A model generated the notes under the pieces. That model was not told the DNA's origin, searched no databases, and saw nothing but the letters and a program-made list of their open reading frames with translations. A program made the translations under genes and the position numbers. Positions 35,801 to 43,039 of a DNA stretch of 64,000 nucleotides are shown in pieces. Positions within the stretch are counted from its first letter, which is position 1. Every line of letters starts with the position of its first letter. Origin of the DNA: Methylomicrobium lacus LW14 (GTDB lineage: Bacteria; Pseudomonadota; Gammaproteobacteria; Methylococcales; Methylomonadaceae). The DNA lies in NCBI RefSeq assembly GCF_000527095.1, contig NZ_AZUN01000001.1, positions 4,105,501 to 4,169,500 on the forward strand, in the 5' to 3' direction.

Positions 35801-36529
35801 CTGATCAAGCGCTACTTTTTTATCTTCCCTGGTTCTTTGCAAGTGCTCATGCGGCGGAATATTGTGGTCCAATATATCGGCATGCTCAATCAGAGGTACT
35901 ATCGCGTTTTCAAGCGCGCTCGGTTGCTCCCAATAAGTACGGACCGTAACGAAGTCTTCCATTCCCAATGGATAGAAAAAATTTCGCCAGTAATCGCGCA
36001 CAATTTCCGACAACAGTTCGGACTGGTCGGTCTCAAGATTTTGCGTGAACAGGCTTTGGCTGTCGAACGCATGTTCACGCAGCATGCGGTTACACCAGCT
36101 ATGAATCGTGGAAACCGCAGCTTCATCCATCCATTCCGAAGCCAGCTGGAGTTTGCGAGCACAGGTCGGCCATAATGTTGGCTCATATTCCTCTCGCAGG
36201 TCGTAAAGTAAATCCTCGCCCTGTTGGAGTAGTGAAATCGTCGCAGGTTCAGCTCGGAAATATTCGGCCGCTTCTGCTAAACGGGCTCGGATTCGGTCCC
36301 GCAATTCTTTAGTGGCGGCATCGGTGAAGGTCACGACTAGGATTTCCGGCGGCGTCAGCGGTCGGCCTTGCAAAAAAGCATGATGACCGCCGTGACCGAG
36401 AACGAGTCGGACATACAGCGCCGCAATCGTAAACGTTTTGCCGGTGCCGGCACTGGCTTCAATCAGATGGCTGCCCGTCAACGGAAAGGTCAGTTGATTT
36501 AGCTCCGTAGGGGTAATGGCCTTGTTCAT
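32807..36529 (-). CDS. recB: exodeoxyribonuclease V beta subunit RecB
   Basis: This 1240-residue 3'-5' helicase-nuclease has Walker A ASAGTGKTFTIAAL (about 25-38), IDEFQDTDPVQYRIF and LIGDPKQAIYAFRGAD (SF1 motifs II/III), VVTIHKSKGLEYPVVFLPF and VALTRARHAAWLGL (motifs V/VI). The C-terminal nuclease domain has FMDLVFEYQGKYYVADYKSN (about 1124-1143), containing the catalytic Asp and Lys. Domain order and length match RecB. It overlaps both recC and recD by 4 bp. Processes double-strand breaks and degrades linear phage DNA. Confidence 0.96.
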   Translation of the reverse strand: MNKAITPTELNQLTFPLTGSHLIEASAGTGKTFTIAALYVRLVLGHGGHHAFLQGRPLTPPEILVVTFTDAATKELRDRIRARLAEAAEYFRAEPATISLLQQGEDLLYDLREEYEPTLWPTCARKLQLASEWMDEAAVSTIHSWCNRMLREHAFDSQSLFTQNLETDQSELLSEIVRDYWRNFFYPLGMEDFVTVRTYWEQPSALENAIVPLIEHADILDHNIPPHEHLQRTREDKKVALDQLKQPWAAWAQEIKELFNDAKQKKLIDGKKLQARWYEPWLNNIYEWAISPTQELFDIATGWSRLTPEGIDEVWKNGQPPNHPAFAAIPPLKEALTNLPSPKQGILSHAAHWIAEAFATAQKQRAQMGFNDLLTGLEAALNGKYGDRLAQVIRQQFPAALIDEFQDTDPVQYRIFERVYEIDQHRQDCALILIGDPKQAIYAFRGADIHTYLKARAAVQGRLYTLSKNFRSTQEMVNATNHCFDLIEKQSGNAGAFLFRKNGNNPVPFQPVLAQGRKDRFMADNKHVPALTAVVIAAEETLSKEAYLEQMSEICATQIVTWLNQGQRHTTGFMAEEGHLVPLKPSDIAILVNNVNEAGSIRQALSRRGVRSVYLSDKDSVYASTQAMEIYRWLSACAEPDNDRLLRAALSTSTLGLSFAELDALNHDEDAWESRVLQFKAYREIWQRQGVLPMLRSLLFDFGCIERLLQTPADLAGVSGERILTDLLHLAELLQQASCTLEGEHALIRFLAEQQASPSSDTEAKKVRLESDADLVKVVTIHKSKGLEYPVVFLPFICATRQTKDTDLPLKWHTDAGELQIALDCTPEVLRQADQDRLGEDVRKVYVALTRARHAAWLGLSPLEAAEVSAVGHLLGIGRTPAKEFLNAVHSFAAAQPAITVVSELIVDHTCLVPLDVDSTLGQARVPTHTAKEYWRINSYSGLRTETHFPDSSGPVSFIDDTPQAANLQEVELEILSSVNLDDVPKTSMHRFHKGAEAGTFLHELMEWVAYFRFAAALENPAPLRDAIARRCKIRRWDAWIDPLDHWVHAMLQTPLPISANAPTVKGLPASIVLKDLQTYKVEMEFWFETHHVDLEQLDTAVISHTLGQRPRPKLLPETMNGMLKGFMDLVFEYQGKYYVADYKSNWLGHQNANYNQAAMEEAIRSHRYDLQYVIYLFALHRLLKSRMPDYDYDTHVGGAVYLFMRGIGAETAGVHFERPPKVLMDKLDEIFSNSAGRAA

Positions 36530-39500
36530 TTTGACTCTCCAGCGCCTTGATCCGTTTCGGCTTTTTTTCCAACGTTTTCGTCCAACGGAGACAGCAGCCG
36601 CTCAGCCCAAACCGTGAAGTCGCCATCGGACCAAAGGCTGTCGAGGGTCGGATAGATGCGCTGCAAGTAAGGGTTGTTTGCCGCTTCGCCGGGTGATTTG
36701 TGGTTTCCTTCATAGGTTTTTTTTGCGGCCACTACGGCGTCAGAGCGGCATTCGTTGAGCGGTCCGCTGAAGCCCTTACCCCCTTTCGCCAGCCAGGCTA
36801 ACGCGGTTTTGGGGGCGAAAGGCAAGGGGAAGCATAAACCGGCAACATAAGCTTCGATCAAATCCTTGAAGCAGCGTGTCGCCCATTCAGGATCAAGCGG
36901 ACGGAGAACGACCTGGCCGTTCTTGCCGATCAGATGCGTGGTCAGCGGCTGGCCGTCAAGATGCCCTGCGAGGTGCTGAATCCATGCCGAGATCAGTCTG
37001 TCTCGTCGGTATGTCTTGTTCTCGATCAGGTTGCTGGTATTGATCTCAATCCGGCAACGCGCCTGCTCAGCGTCTGCAAACAGTTGCGTAAGGCGACCCT
37101 GTATCTTTAGCATTTGGCCATTGACGGTGTGCTCGAAGGCAATATCTTCGTCTTCAAGGGGCATCGGCCACGCTTGGCAGGCAGTCTCGTACTGATCGAA
37201 CATCGCATCCAGGGGTTCGGCAAGCCATTCCTGTAGCAACTCGGTCACGCTACCGGTCGGCAAAATGCCCTGACGGCGAACGCGCGCGAGCTGCCGCTGC
37301 ACAGATTCGGATTCCGACTTGCCCTGGCGTTTGGCATCCAGGCGGACTTGGATTAACTCATTCTGGAGGGCCCACTGTGCAAGCGGGCCGATCGAAAAGG
37401 GTTCCTGATCCTCGCTGGTCAGGTCATCGAGTTCGTAGTAAACCCCGAGTCGCTCGCGGAAGAAAGTCTTGACCGGATCCTTCATGAAGCCAATCAATTG
37501 GTCTAATGAAACGGGGACATCGAAAACGGGCAGGGCCAGGCTAGCAGTCGATGATTTGGCGGATGCAGCCCGGGTTGCCTGTGTCGGCCGCCATTCGCGC
37601 GCATACGTAAACAACGACGATTTTGCCTGGTTGCCGCCGAAATAGTCTTTGCTGAACGGTTGCATGCGATGCTCGATGGTCAGCGCTTCAAGCAGTTTCT
37701 TTCCCCCGGCCGATTCTTCGAGTCGCCAGCAGGTGGCAATATGATCCCGCAGTTGACTGACCAGCACAGACGGAGGACGCTCGGTATTGTCATGAATGCT
37801 ACGTCCAACCCAGCTGATGTGAAGGTGCTCGCGTGCAGAAAGCAAGGCTTCCAGGAACAGATAGCGATCGTCTTCACGGCGCGAGCGATCGCCCAGCCGA
37901 TAGTCCTTGGCCATCAGATCGAAATCCATCGCGGGATGCGTCCGAGGATAGTCACCGTCATTCATGCCCAATAAATAAATCCGCCGAAAAGGGATCGCGC
38001 GCATCGGCATCAGGGTGGCGAAAGTCAGGCTTCCGGCAAAAAAGCGTTGCGACAAGCCGCCCTGGTCGATTTGCGACAGCCAATAATCACGCACAACGGG
38101 CAGCGTCAAGGGTTCCGTGAGCGCCGCATTTTCGCAAGCATCGACCCACTGTTCGAGGGATGTCTGGAGTTGTAGTAGCAGATACGTTTCGTCGTTATCC
38201 GTGCTCTCGAAAAAATCCAGCAACAGGTTCCGCAACCTTTCCCCCCATTCGGCCGGGGCGACGGGCTTGGCAAAGGTTTGCAGCAAAGCCTCGATTTTTG
38301 TCAATAGATGGGCAAGCGGTCCGGCCAGGGCGGCGTCAAGACCTGCGACATCGCCGTAGGGTTCAATGTCGTTCCAGTCGTTCGCCTGGCGCCCGGTTGG
38401 ATCGACGCCGACCGCATACCCCAGCAGCATTCGCTTTAAGCCGAATGTCCAGGTATTTTGCTCGTAGTCGAAATTGATCCCAAGGCTTTGACGATGCCGA
38501 GCATGGAGCCCCCAACGGATGTTCGCTTGCGCGATCCATTGATGCAGCAAGAGCAGGTCGGACTCTTCGATGTTGAAGCGTTTGCGAACGGCCGGCACAT
38601 TGAGCAGATCTAATACCTCACTGACCGCCAATCTCGATTGATCGATACCTAGAAGGAGTTCGAGCGAATAGACCAGCGGCGCCTGGTGTCGCTTGCCCAA
38701 GTCGGCTATTGAGTAAGGGATGTAGCGCTTATCCGCCGGGTTGAGTTGACCAAAAACCGCCTGAATATGGGGCGCGAATTGATTGATGTCTGGCACCATC
38801 ACGATGATTTCGCGTGGCTTCAGAGAAGGATCGGCGTCGAGCGCGGCGAGTAGCTGATCGTGCAGCACTTCAACTTCGCGCTGGGGGCTATGGGTGACAT
38901 GAAAGCGAATCGACGGGTCCCGTTGCGGATCGACTGGAGGCCATTGATGCCGACTTTCGGACATGGGCCGCAGATCGCGGATATCGTCCTGAAGCTGATT
39001 CAGCAAACACCCTTCTCCGTGAGGACCGAACAAATCGATGCGCTGACCGATTTCGGCAAACAATTGTCGATATTTGCCCGGTTCATCCATTTCATCCAGC
39101 AGGGAAATGTAATCCCGGCCTTGTTTACCCCAGGCGGCGAGCAGCGGATGCGCATGAAAGTGAAGTTCTTCCTCTTTCAGATTCTCCGGCAATGTAGGTT
39201 TTTTGGTGTGACGCCCTATGCGCCTGAGAAAATCTTTCTCGGTCAGAATGTTGGTCCAATGATGTTCACAAGGATTATTGATACACAATACGACCTGTGT
39301 CCATTGGGATATCGCCATCAACACTTCTAGCGACTGTTTCGGCAGGGATGACAGCCCAAACACGATAACGCGCCGCGGCAAATCATCGGGGCGACGCGCA
39401 AGCCCCGAAGCTAAAACCAAAAAGCGTTGATGCACGGCCGCGCGGCTGGTATGGCTGCCATCACCGACATCCGCCTGCAAGGCGCGCCAGAGCATCGGCT

Positions 39501-40080
39501 GCCAAACCTGCTCTTCGTACAATGGGGTCTGGCTGGCTTGATAATCGATCAGGATGTTCCGGCCTTCGGCCCAGGCCGCCAACCAATCGGCTCGGTAAAC
39601 CTGATATTGGTCGAACAAATCAGCCAGGCGTTCGGCCAGTTGGTAGCGTTTTCTTTGGTCACTATCCTGGCTCAAAAAGCGCGCGAGCGGTTCGTAGCCT
39701 TTTTCTTGGGTGAGCCGTGGCAGTAGCCGCATCAAGCGCCAAACCAGCAGAGGCTTGTCGAAAGGCGAGGCGTCGGGTACGGCGTCCTTGCCGATCACCG
39801 CCCGGTAGGCTTGCCAGACAAAGCGGGACGGGAGCAGCGTCTGCAAGGCAGCCGCGATGCCGCAGCCGCCGGTTAGCGATGCCGATTCGTCCGCGGCCAG
39901 GGCCTGCTTGAGCCACTGCGCAATCCCATTGCTTTGGACAAGAATGACTTCATCTTCGAGGGGATCGAGCGGATGCGCTTTCATCCAACTGACTATGACC
40001 TGACGTAACAACTCGGGTTGGTTGCCATGGATGATCATGAAGCCTGGAGTCAGTTGGCTGTCGGTCATAGTCTTTTTCAT
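36526..40080 (-). CDS. recC: exodeoxyribonuclease V gamma subunit RecC
   Basis: This 1184-residue Chi-recognition subunit has an inactivated helicase fold. Family landmarks are the N-terminal ILVQSNGIAQWLKQALA-like stretch (VQSNGIAQWLKQALAADES), RFVWQAYRAVIG, FHVTHSPQREVEVLHDQLL, IVMVPDINQFAPHIQAVFG, and PMRAIPFRRIYLLGMNDGDY. Two possible starts lie four codons apart (40080 and 40068), neither with a strong ribosome site. It is the first gene of recC-recB-recD. Base composition resembles the core part of the window more than the AT-rich island genes. Confidence 0.95.
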   Translation of the reverse strand: MKKTMTDSQLTPGFMIIHGNQPELLRQVIVSWMKAHPLDPLEDEVILVQSNGIAQWLKQALAADESASLTGGCGIAAALQTLLPSRFVWQAYRAVIGKDAVPDASPFDKPLLVWRLMRLLPRLTQEKGYEPLARFLSQDSDQRKRYQLAERLADLFDQYQVYRADWLAAWAEGRNILIDYQASQTPLYEEQVWQPMLWRALQADVGDGSHTSRAAVHQRFLVLASGLARRPDDLPRRVIVFGLSSLPKQSLEVLMAISQWTQVVLCINNPCEHHWTNILTEKDFLRRIGRHTKKPTLPENLKEEELHFHAHPLLAAWGKQGRDYISLLDEMDEPGKYRQLFAEIGQRIDLFGPHGEGCLLNQLQDDIRDLRPMSESRHQWPPVDPQRDPSIRFHVTHSPQREVEVLHDQLLAALDADPSLKPREIIVMVPDINQFAPHIQAVFGQLNPADKRYIPYSIADLGKRHQAPLVYSLELLLGIDQSRLAVSEVLDLLNVPAVRKRFNIEESDLLLLHQWIAQANIRWGLHARHRQSLGINFDYEQNTWTFGLKRMLLGYAVGVDPTGRQANDWNDIEPYGDVAGLDAALAGPLAHLLTKIEALLQTFAKPVAPAEWGERLRNLLLDFFESTDNDETYLLLQLQTSLEQWVDACENAALTEPLTLPVVRDYWLSQIDQGGLSQRFFAGSLTFATLMPMRAIPFRRIYLLGMNDGDYPRTHPAMDFDLMAKDYRLGDRSRREDDRYLFLEALLSAREHLHISWVGRSIHDNTERPPSVLVSQLRDHIATCWRLEESAGGKKLLEALTIEHRMQPFSKDYFGGNQAKSSLFTYAREWRPTQATRAASAKSSTASLALPVFDVPVSLDQLIGFMKDPVKTFFRERLGVYYELDDLTSEDQEPFSIGPLAQWALQNELIQVRLDAKRQGKSESESVQRQLARVRRQGILPTGSVTELLQEWLAEPLDAMFDQYETACQAWPMPLEDEDIAFEHTVNGQMLKIQGRLTQLFADAEQARCRIEINTSNLIENKTYRRDRLISAWIQHLAGHLDGQPLTTHLIGKNGQVVLRPLDPEWATRCFKDLIEAYVAGLCFPLPFAPKTALAWLAKGGKGFSGPLNECRSDAVVAAKKTYEGNHKSPGEAANNPYLQRIYPTLDSLWSDGDFTVWAERLLSPLDENVGKKAETDQGAGESK

Positions 40081-40452
40081 TTGTCCATTGAGGTATATTA
40101 GCTTCCAATATTTTCCACAAAAGTGCCAACTTTTTCGTGCATTAAAATTTACGTCTTTTGTTTGTCACCAGAACCCATCAATTGTGAGGCGCGGTGCGCA
40201 CCGCGCACCATTTGATAAATCCGAATGCCGTAACATTGAGGTAATTGTAAAGCATTTCTTGTAAAGCATTTCGGCGGGCAATGTATTCCGATTGTCAAGG
40301 TTGCCGGCGTGACTTGGCATCGAAAAGCGTCACTATGCGCCTCTGGCTTAACTCCAGAAAAAGTGCTTGAAATCGTGTAAACGGATAAGTCAGAATACCC
40401 CGCCAACGCAACCTTGCCTTACGACGAAAACCAATCTGCCTAAAGGAAGCTC
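40081..40452. other. intergenic region with palindrome and direct repeat
   Basis: This roughly 370-bp gap has no supported gene. It contains an 18-bp perfect palindrome gcgcggtgcgcaccgcgc (40189-40206) and a tandem direct repeat of ttgtaaagcatttc (about 40245-40272). The recC promoter on the minus strand should be in its left part. ORFs crossing it read through the palindrome in both directions and are not credible. Confidence 0.5.
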
Positions 40453-40725
40453 ATGAAAGACTTGATCCGAGGAATCAGACGCCATCATCTGCAACGTCTG
40501 AAAAAAGCCCGCGTCACCGATCATGCGATCGGCGAAAGCAGGCAGGGCGATTCAGCCGTGCTGGGCCGGCACGTGAATACGCCCGCCAAGTGCAGTTGCT
40601 GGATGTGCGGCAATCCCAGGCGTTATTTCGACAAGAAAAGCCGACAGGAGCGCATCCAGGATGAAAAGTTTGCCGCCGACTCTCTGATGACCGGCGTAGA
40701 GAACTTTGAGGAAGTAATGCAATAG
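40453..40725 (+). CDS. small conserved protein with CSCWMCGNPR zinc-like motif
   Basis: This 90-residue basic protein starts KDLIRGIRRHHLQRLKKAR and holds CSCWMCGNPRRYFDKKSRQE at about 48-67. This is the conserved centre of a widespread family of small uncharacterised bacterial proteins whose three clustered cysteines probably bind a metal. Start: ATG with AAGGAAG 4 bp upstream. No operon partner. It lies between recC and IS debris, so it belongs to the same IS-bracketed block as recBCD. Confidence 0.75.
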   Translation: MKDLIRGIRRHHLQRLKKARVTDHAIGESRQGDSAVLGRHVNTPAKCSCWMCGNPRRYFDKKSRQERIQDEKFAADSLMTGVENFEEVMQ

Positions 40726-40765
40726 AGGGGAATACCGTTCCAGAATCGCTAACTTTCCGAAATTC

Positions 40766-40966
40766 TCACTTTGGGAGTTGGAGCTGCCTGCGCTTATCTC
40801 TCAGATGACGCCGGGCTTGCGCTTGTTGGTGTCGATGAACGCTGCTTTTAGATCGATTGACCCTCTTTGCTAATTGTCGACGGCTTTTCTTGCCTAGGTC
40901 AACACATTCAGTAATAATCGAACGGCTCGTTGCTCGGATTCCTTGTGTTGTTTTGTTTTTAGTCAT
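40766..40966 (-). pseudogene. transposase N-terminal fragment (DUF6399/ISNCY-like)
   Basis: The frame reads MTKNKTTQGIRATSRSIITE and KKSRRQLAKRVNRSKSSVHR HQQAQARR, which looks like the DNA-binding start of an ISNCY-type transposase. It ends shortly after in unrelated residues. No catalytic part follows. Family assignment is from memory of the HQQAQ-type segment and is tentative. Confidence 0.4.
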
Positions 40967-40992
40967 TAATTCATGATACAGGACTGGGCAAC

Positions 40993-41384
40993 GGCGGTAC
41001 TGCACACCCGAGACCGTCAACACGGACCAGGGCAGTCAATTTACCGCCCAGGCGTTTGTCGATACGGTGCTGGAAAACGGTTGCCGGCTGAGCATGGACG
41101 GCCGGGGGGGCTAGCGGGATAATGTCTTCGTCGAACGCGTGTGGCGGTCGGAGAAATATGAGTGTGTTTATCTACACGCTTATGATTCGGTCGCTCAGGC
41201 GAGAGCCTCGATCATGCAATATGTGGATTGGTACAATCGATCTAGGCCCCATTCAAGCCTGAATCGAAAAACACCTTATGAGGCTTATACCGGTAGTTGC
41301 CTCCGGTCAAAATGGCAGCGTAATCATCGGCAGGAATTCCACTTTAAAATCGATGATCGCTGTTCAAAGATTTGGGGCCACCTC
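40993..41384 (+). mobile_element. 3' fragment of the same IS3-family element as 28097-29466
   Basis: About 390 bp nearly identical to 29017-29411, in the same orientation. It encodes NTDQGSQFTAQAFVDTVLEN through NRSRPHSSLNRKTPYEAYTG, with a TAG replacing a Trp codon (41112-41114, in a G-rich stretch). The 5' part and the right terminal repeat are missing. It ends at cctct, just before the 13-bp inverted repeat ahead of the sigma-54 regulator. Confidence 0.85.
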
Positions 41385-41412
41385 TGTCCGAAAAATCGGG
41401 ATTTTTCGGACA
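41385..41412. promoter_or_regulatory. 13-bp perfect inverted repeat upstream of the sigma-54 regulator gene
   Basis: tgtccgaaaaatc (41385-41397) and gatttttcggaca (41400-41412) are exact complements with a 2-bp spacer. It is 85 bp before the regulator's start and directly at the edge of the IS fragment. It could be an operator for a dimeric regulator or a terminator that shields the regulator from upstream transcription. Confidence 0.5.
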
Positions 41413-41496
41413 ATCCTCAAAGATCATTAGATTGACTGAGTTTCATTTTTGCACATACTGAGTGTAATAAATTTTATATATTTGATAAAGTTTTTA

Positions 41497-42990
41497 ATGA
41501 AAAATAGATTGCTCTTTTCATGGATTGGTAACACAGATATTCGTGAGGCTGCAAATAGGGAACGTTTAGGGCCCTTAGTAAGCATTTTGGTCGCCTCGCG
41601 ATTTGATGTCCTTTATCTGATATACGATAAACCTGAAACAGAGATTACCTCATTTATCCGCCATATTGAAGAGCGCGTCGATATAACCATTATAAAGAAT
41701 CCGGTTTCATTATCGGATCCGACTCATTTTGGAGATATTTATCGAGCCTTTGACTCAATGTTAAATGAAGCTCAAAAGGCCTATCCAAACGCAGAGCTGA
41801 TTATCCAAATAACGTCGGGTACTCCCGCCATGACTGCCGTCTCGATTCTGTTAGGGAAAGCGAAATACTCGACGAAGTTCGTGCAGTCATCTATCGAGCA
41901 GGGGGTATCCGAGCCAGATATTCCGTTTGATATTTTTGCTGATTTCTTGCCGGCGTTAGCAAAAAAGACCGATGCAAAATTCTCAAGCCTGTTTTCAGGG
42001 CAAACGCCAAATTCTGCTGCATTTGCGGATATATTGACCCAATCTGATATCATGGAAACCCTGAAACAGAAAGCGGCGATCATTGCTCAACGAGATGTTC
42101 CGGTGCTGATTTATGGTGAAACCGGGACAGGAAAAGAGCTCTTTGCCAAGGCAATTCACAATGCGAGTCGCCGCGCAGATAAGCCGCTACTCACATTAAA
42201 TTGTGGTGCGATTCCGAAAGATCTGATTGATACGACGCTATTTGGTCATACCAAAGGTGCATTCACCGGAGCTCATGAATCGAGAAAGGGGTATTTTGAA
42301 CAGGCTGAGAGAGGCACATTATTCTTGGACGAGTTTGGCGAGTTGCCGTTGGAGTCCCAGGTGAGGCTTTTACGGGTTATTCAGCAAGGCACATTCACTT
42401 TGGTAGGCTCCACAACTGAAAAACTAGCCGATGTGCGCATTATCGCAGCCACTAACCGTAACTTAATTGACGATATTGCTGAGGGAAAATTTCGCGAAGA
42501 CTTATTCTATCGGGTGGCCATAGGTATGATTACTCTTCCTCCGCTTCGTGAGCGGAAAGGCGATTTGCCTCTTCTTGCCAAAAAATTGCTGGAGAAAGTG
42601 AACCTCGATGCCAGCGATGCACCCGGCTATATCCATAAAAAACTTTCTGCTAATGCAATAAAATTTATATCCAACTACAGTTGGCCGGGAAATGTGCGAG
42701 AACTCCAAGCGACCATTCTTCGAGCCTCTTTATGGCAGCAAGGTGAGCTTTTGTCGGAAGAGGACATCCGCGATGCATTACTTGAAACCCGTCCAGCTCG
42801 AGATGGAATATTGTGGCGAGATATATCGCAAGGTATTGATATTGATGAAATTATAAAGGAAGTGAGTGTGCATTATATTGAACGTGCAATCAAGGAAAAT
42901 CAAGGAAATAAAAGTAAAGCCGCGGCCATGCTAGGGCTGAAAAATTACCAGACATTGAATAATTGGATCGAAAAATACAATGTGAAATAA
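41497..42990 (+). CDS. sigma-54-dependent activator with RtcR/CARF-like sensor domain
   Basis: This is a 497-residue enhancer-binding protein. The N-terminal roughly 180 residues (LLFSWIGNTDIREAAN, YLIYDKP, IIQITSGTPAMTAVS at about 103-117) look like the CARF-type Rossmann domain of RtcR. The AAA+ core has Walker A GETGTGKE (about 206), GAFTGA (253-258, contacts sigma-54), FLDEFGELPLESQVRLLRVI, and ATNRNL. A Fis-type helix-turn-helix (NKSKAAAMLGLKNYQTLNNW) ends the protein. The start at 41497 is preferred over upstream in-frame codons because MKNRLLFSW begins the domain. No rtcBA genes are near. It ends 3 bp before a -24/-12 promoter for hsdR. Confidence 0.88.
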   Translation: MKNRLLFSWIGNTDIREAANRERLGPLVSILVASRFDVLYLIYDKPETEITSFIRHIEERVDITIIKNPVSLSDPTHFGDIYRAFDSMLNEAQKAYPNAELIIQITSGTPAMTAVSILLGKAKYSTKFVQSSIEQGVSEPDIPFDIFADFLPALAKKTDAKFSSLFSGQTPNSAAFADILTQSDIMETLKQKAAIIAQRDVPVLIYGETGTGKELFAKAIHNASRRADKPLLTLNCGAIPKDLIDTTLFGHTKGAFTGAHESRKGYFEQAERGTLFLDEFGELPLESQVRLLRVIQQGTFTLVGSTTEKLADVRIIAATNRNLIDDIAEGKFREDLFYRVAIGMITLPPLRERKGDLPLLAKKLLEKVNLDASDAPGYIHKKLSANAIKFISNYSWPGNVRELQATILRASLWQQGELLSEEDIRDALLETRPARDGILWRDISQGIDIDEIIKEVSVHYIERAIKENQGNKSKAAAMLGLKNYQTLNNWIEKYNVK

Positions 42991-42993
42991 ACA

Positions 42994-43010
42994 TTGGCAC
43001 GGCTTTCGCT
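42994..43010 (+). promoter_or_regulatory. sigma-54 (-24/-12) promoter of the hsdR operon
   Basis: TTGGCAC-N5-TCGCT matches the consensus TGGCAC-N5-TTGC, with the invariant GG (42996-42997) and GC (43008-43009) exactly 10 bp apart and a single change in the TTGC box. The expected transcript start is near 43020. That would make the ATG at 43022 leaderless and favours translation from the ATG at 43040. It lies directly downstream of the sigma-54 activator gene. Confidence 0.72.
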
Positions 43011-43039
43011 ATAGAGCCGGTATGGACAGAATAATATTT

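Noticed and set aside
38860..39330. Further copy of the 17-bp insertion, suggested by a similar cctgtgtccattggg stretch at about 39295
   Set aside because: It is only loosely similar and lies in intact recC coding sequence with no frame disruption.
40022..40406. ORFs on both strands between recC and the CxxC-protein gene
   Set aside because: Both overlap recC sequence or the 18-bp palindrome and show no domain or ribosome site.
41497..42990. Annotating the activator simply as RtcR controlling rtcBA
   Set aside because: No rtcA or rtcB gene lies nearby; the only adjacent target with a -24/-12 promoter is the hsdR operon. RtcR-like describes the domain architecture only.
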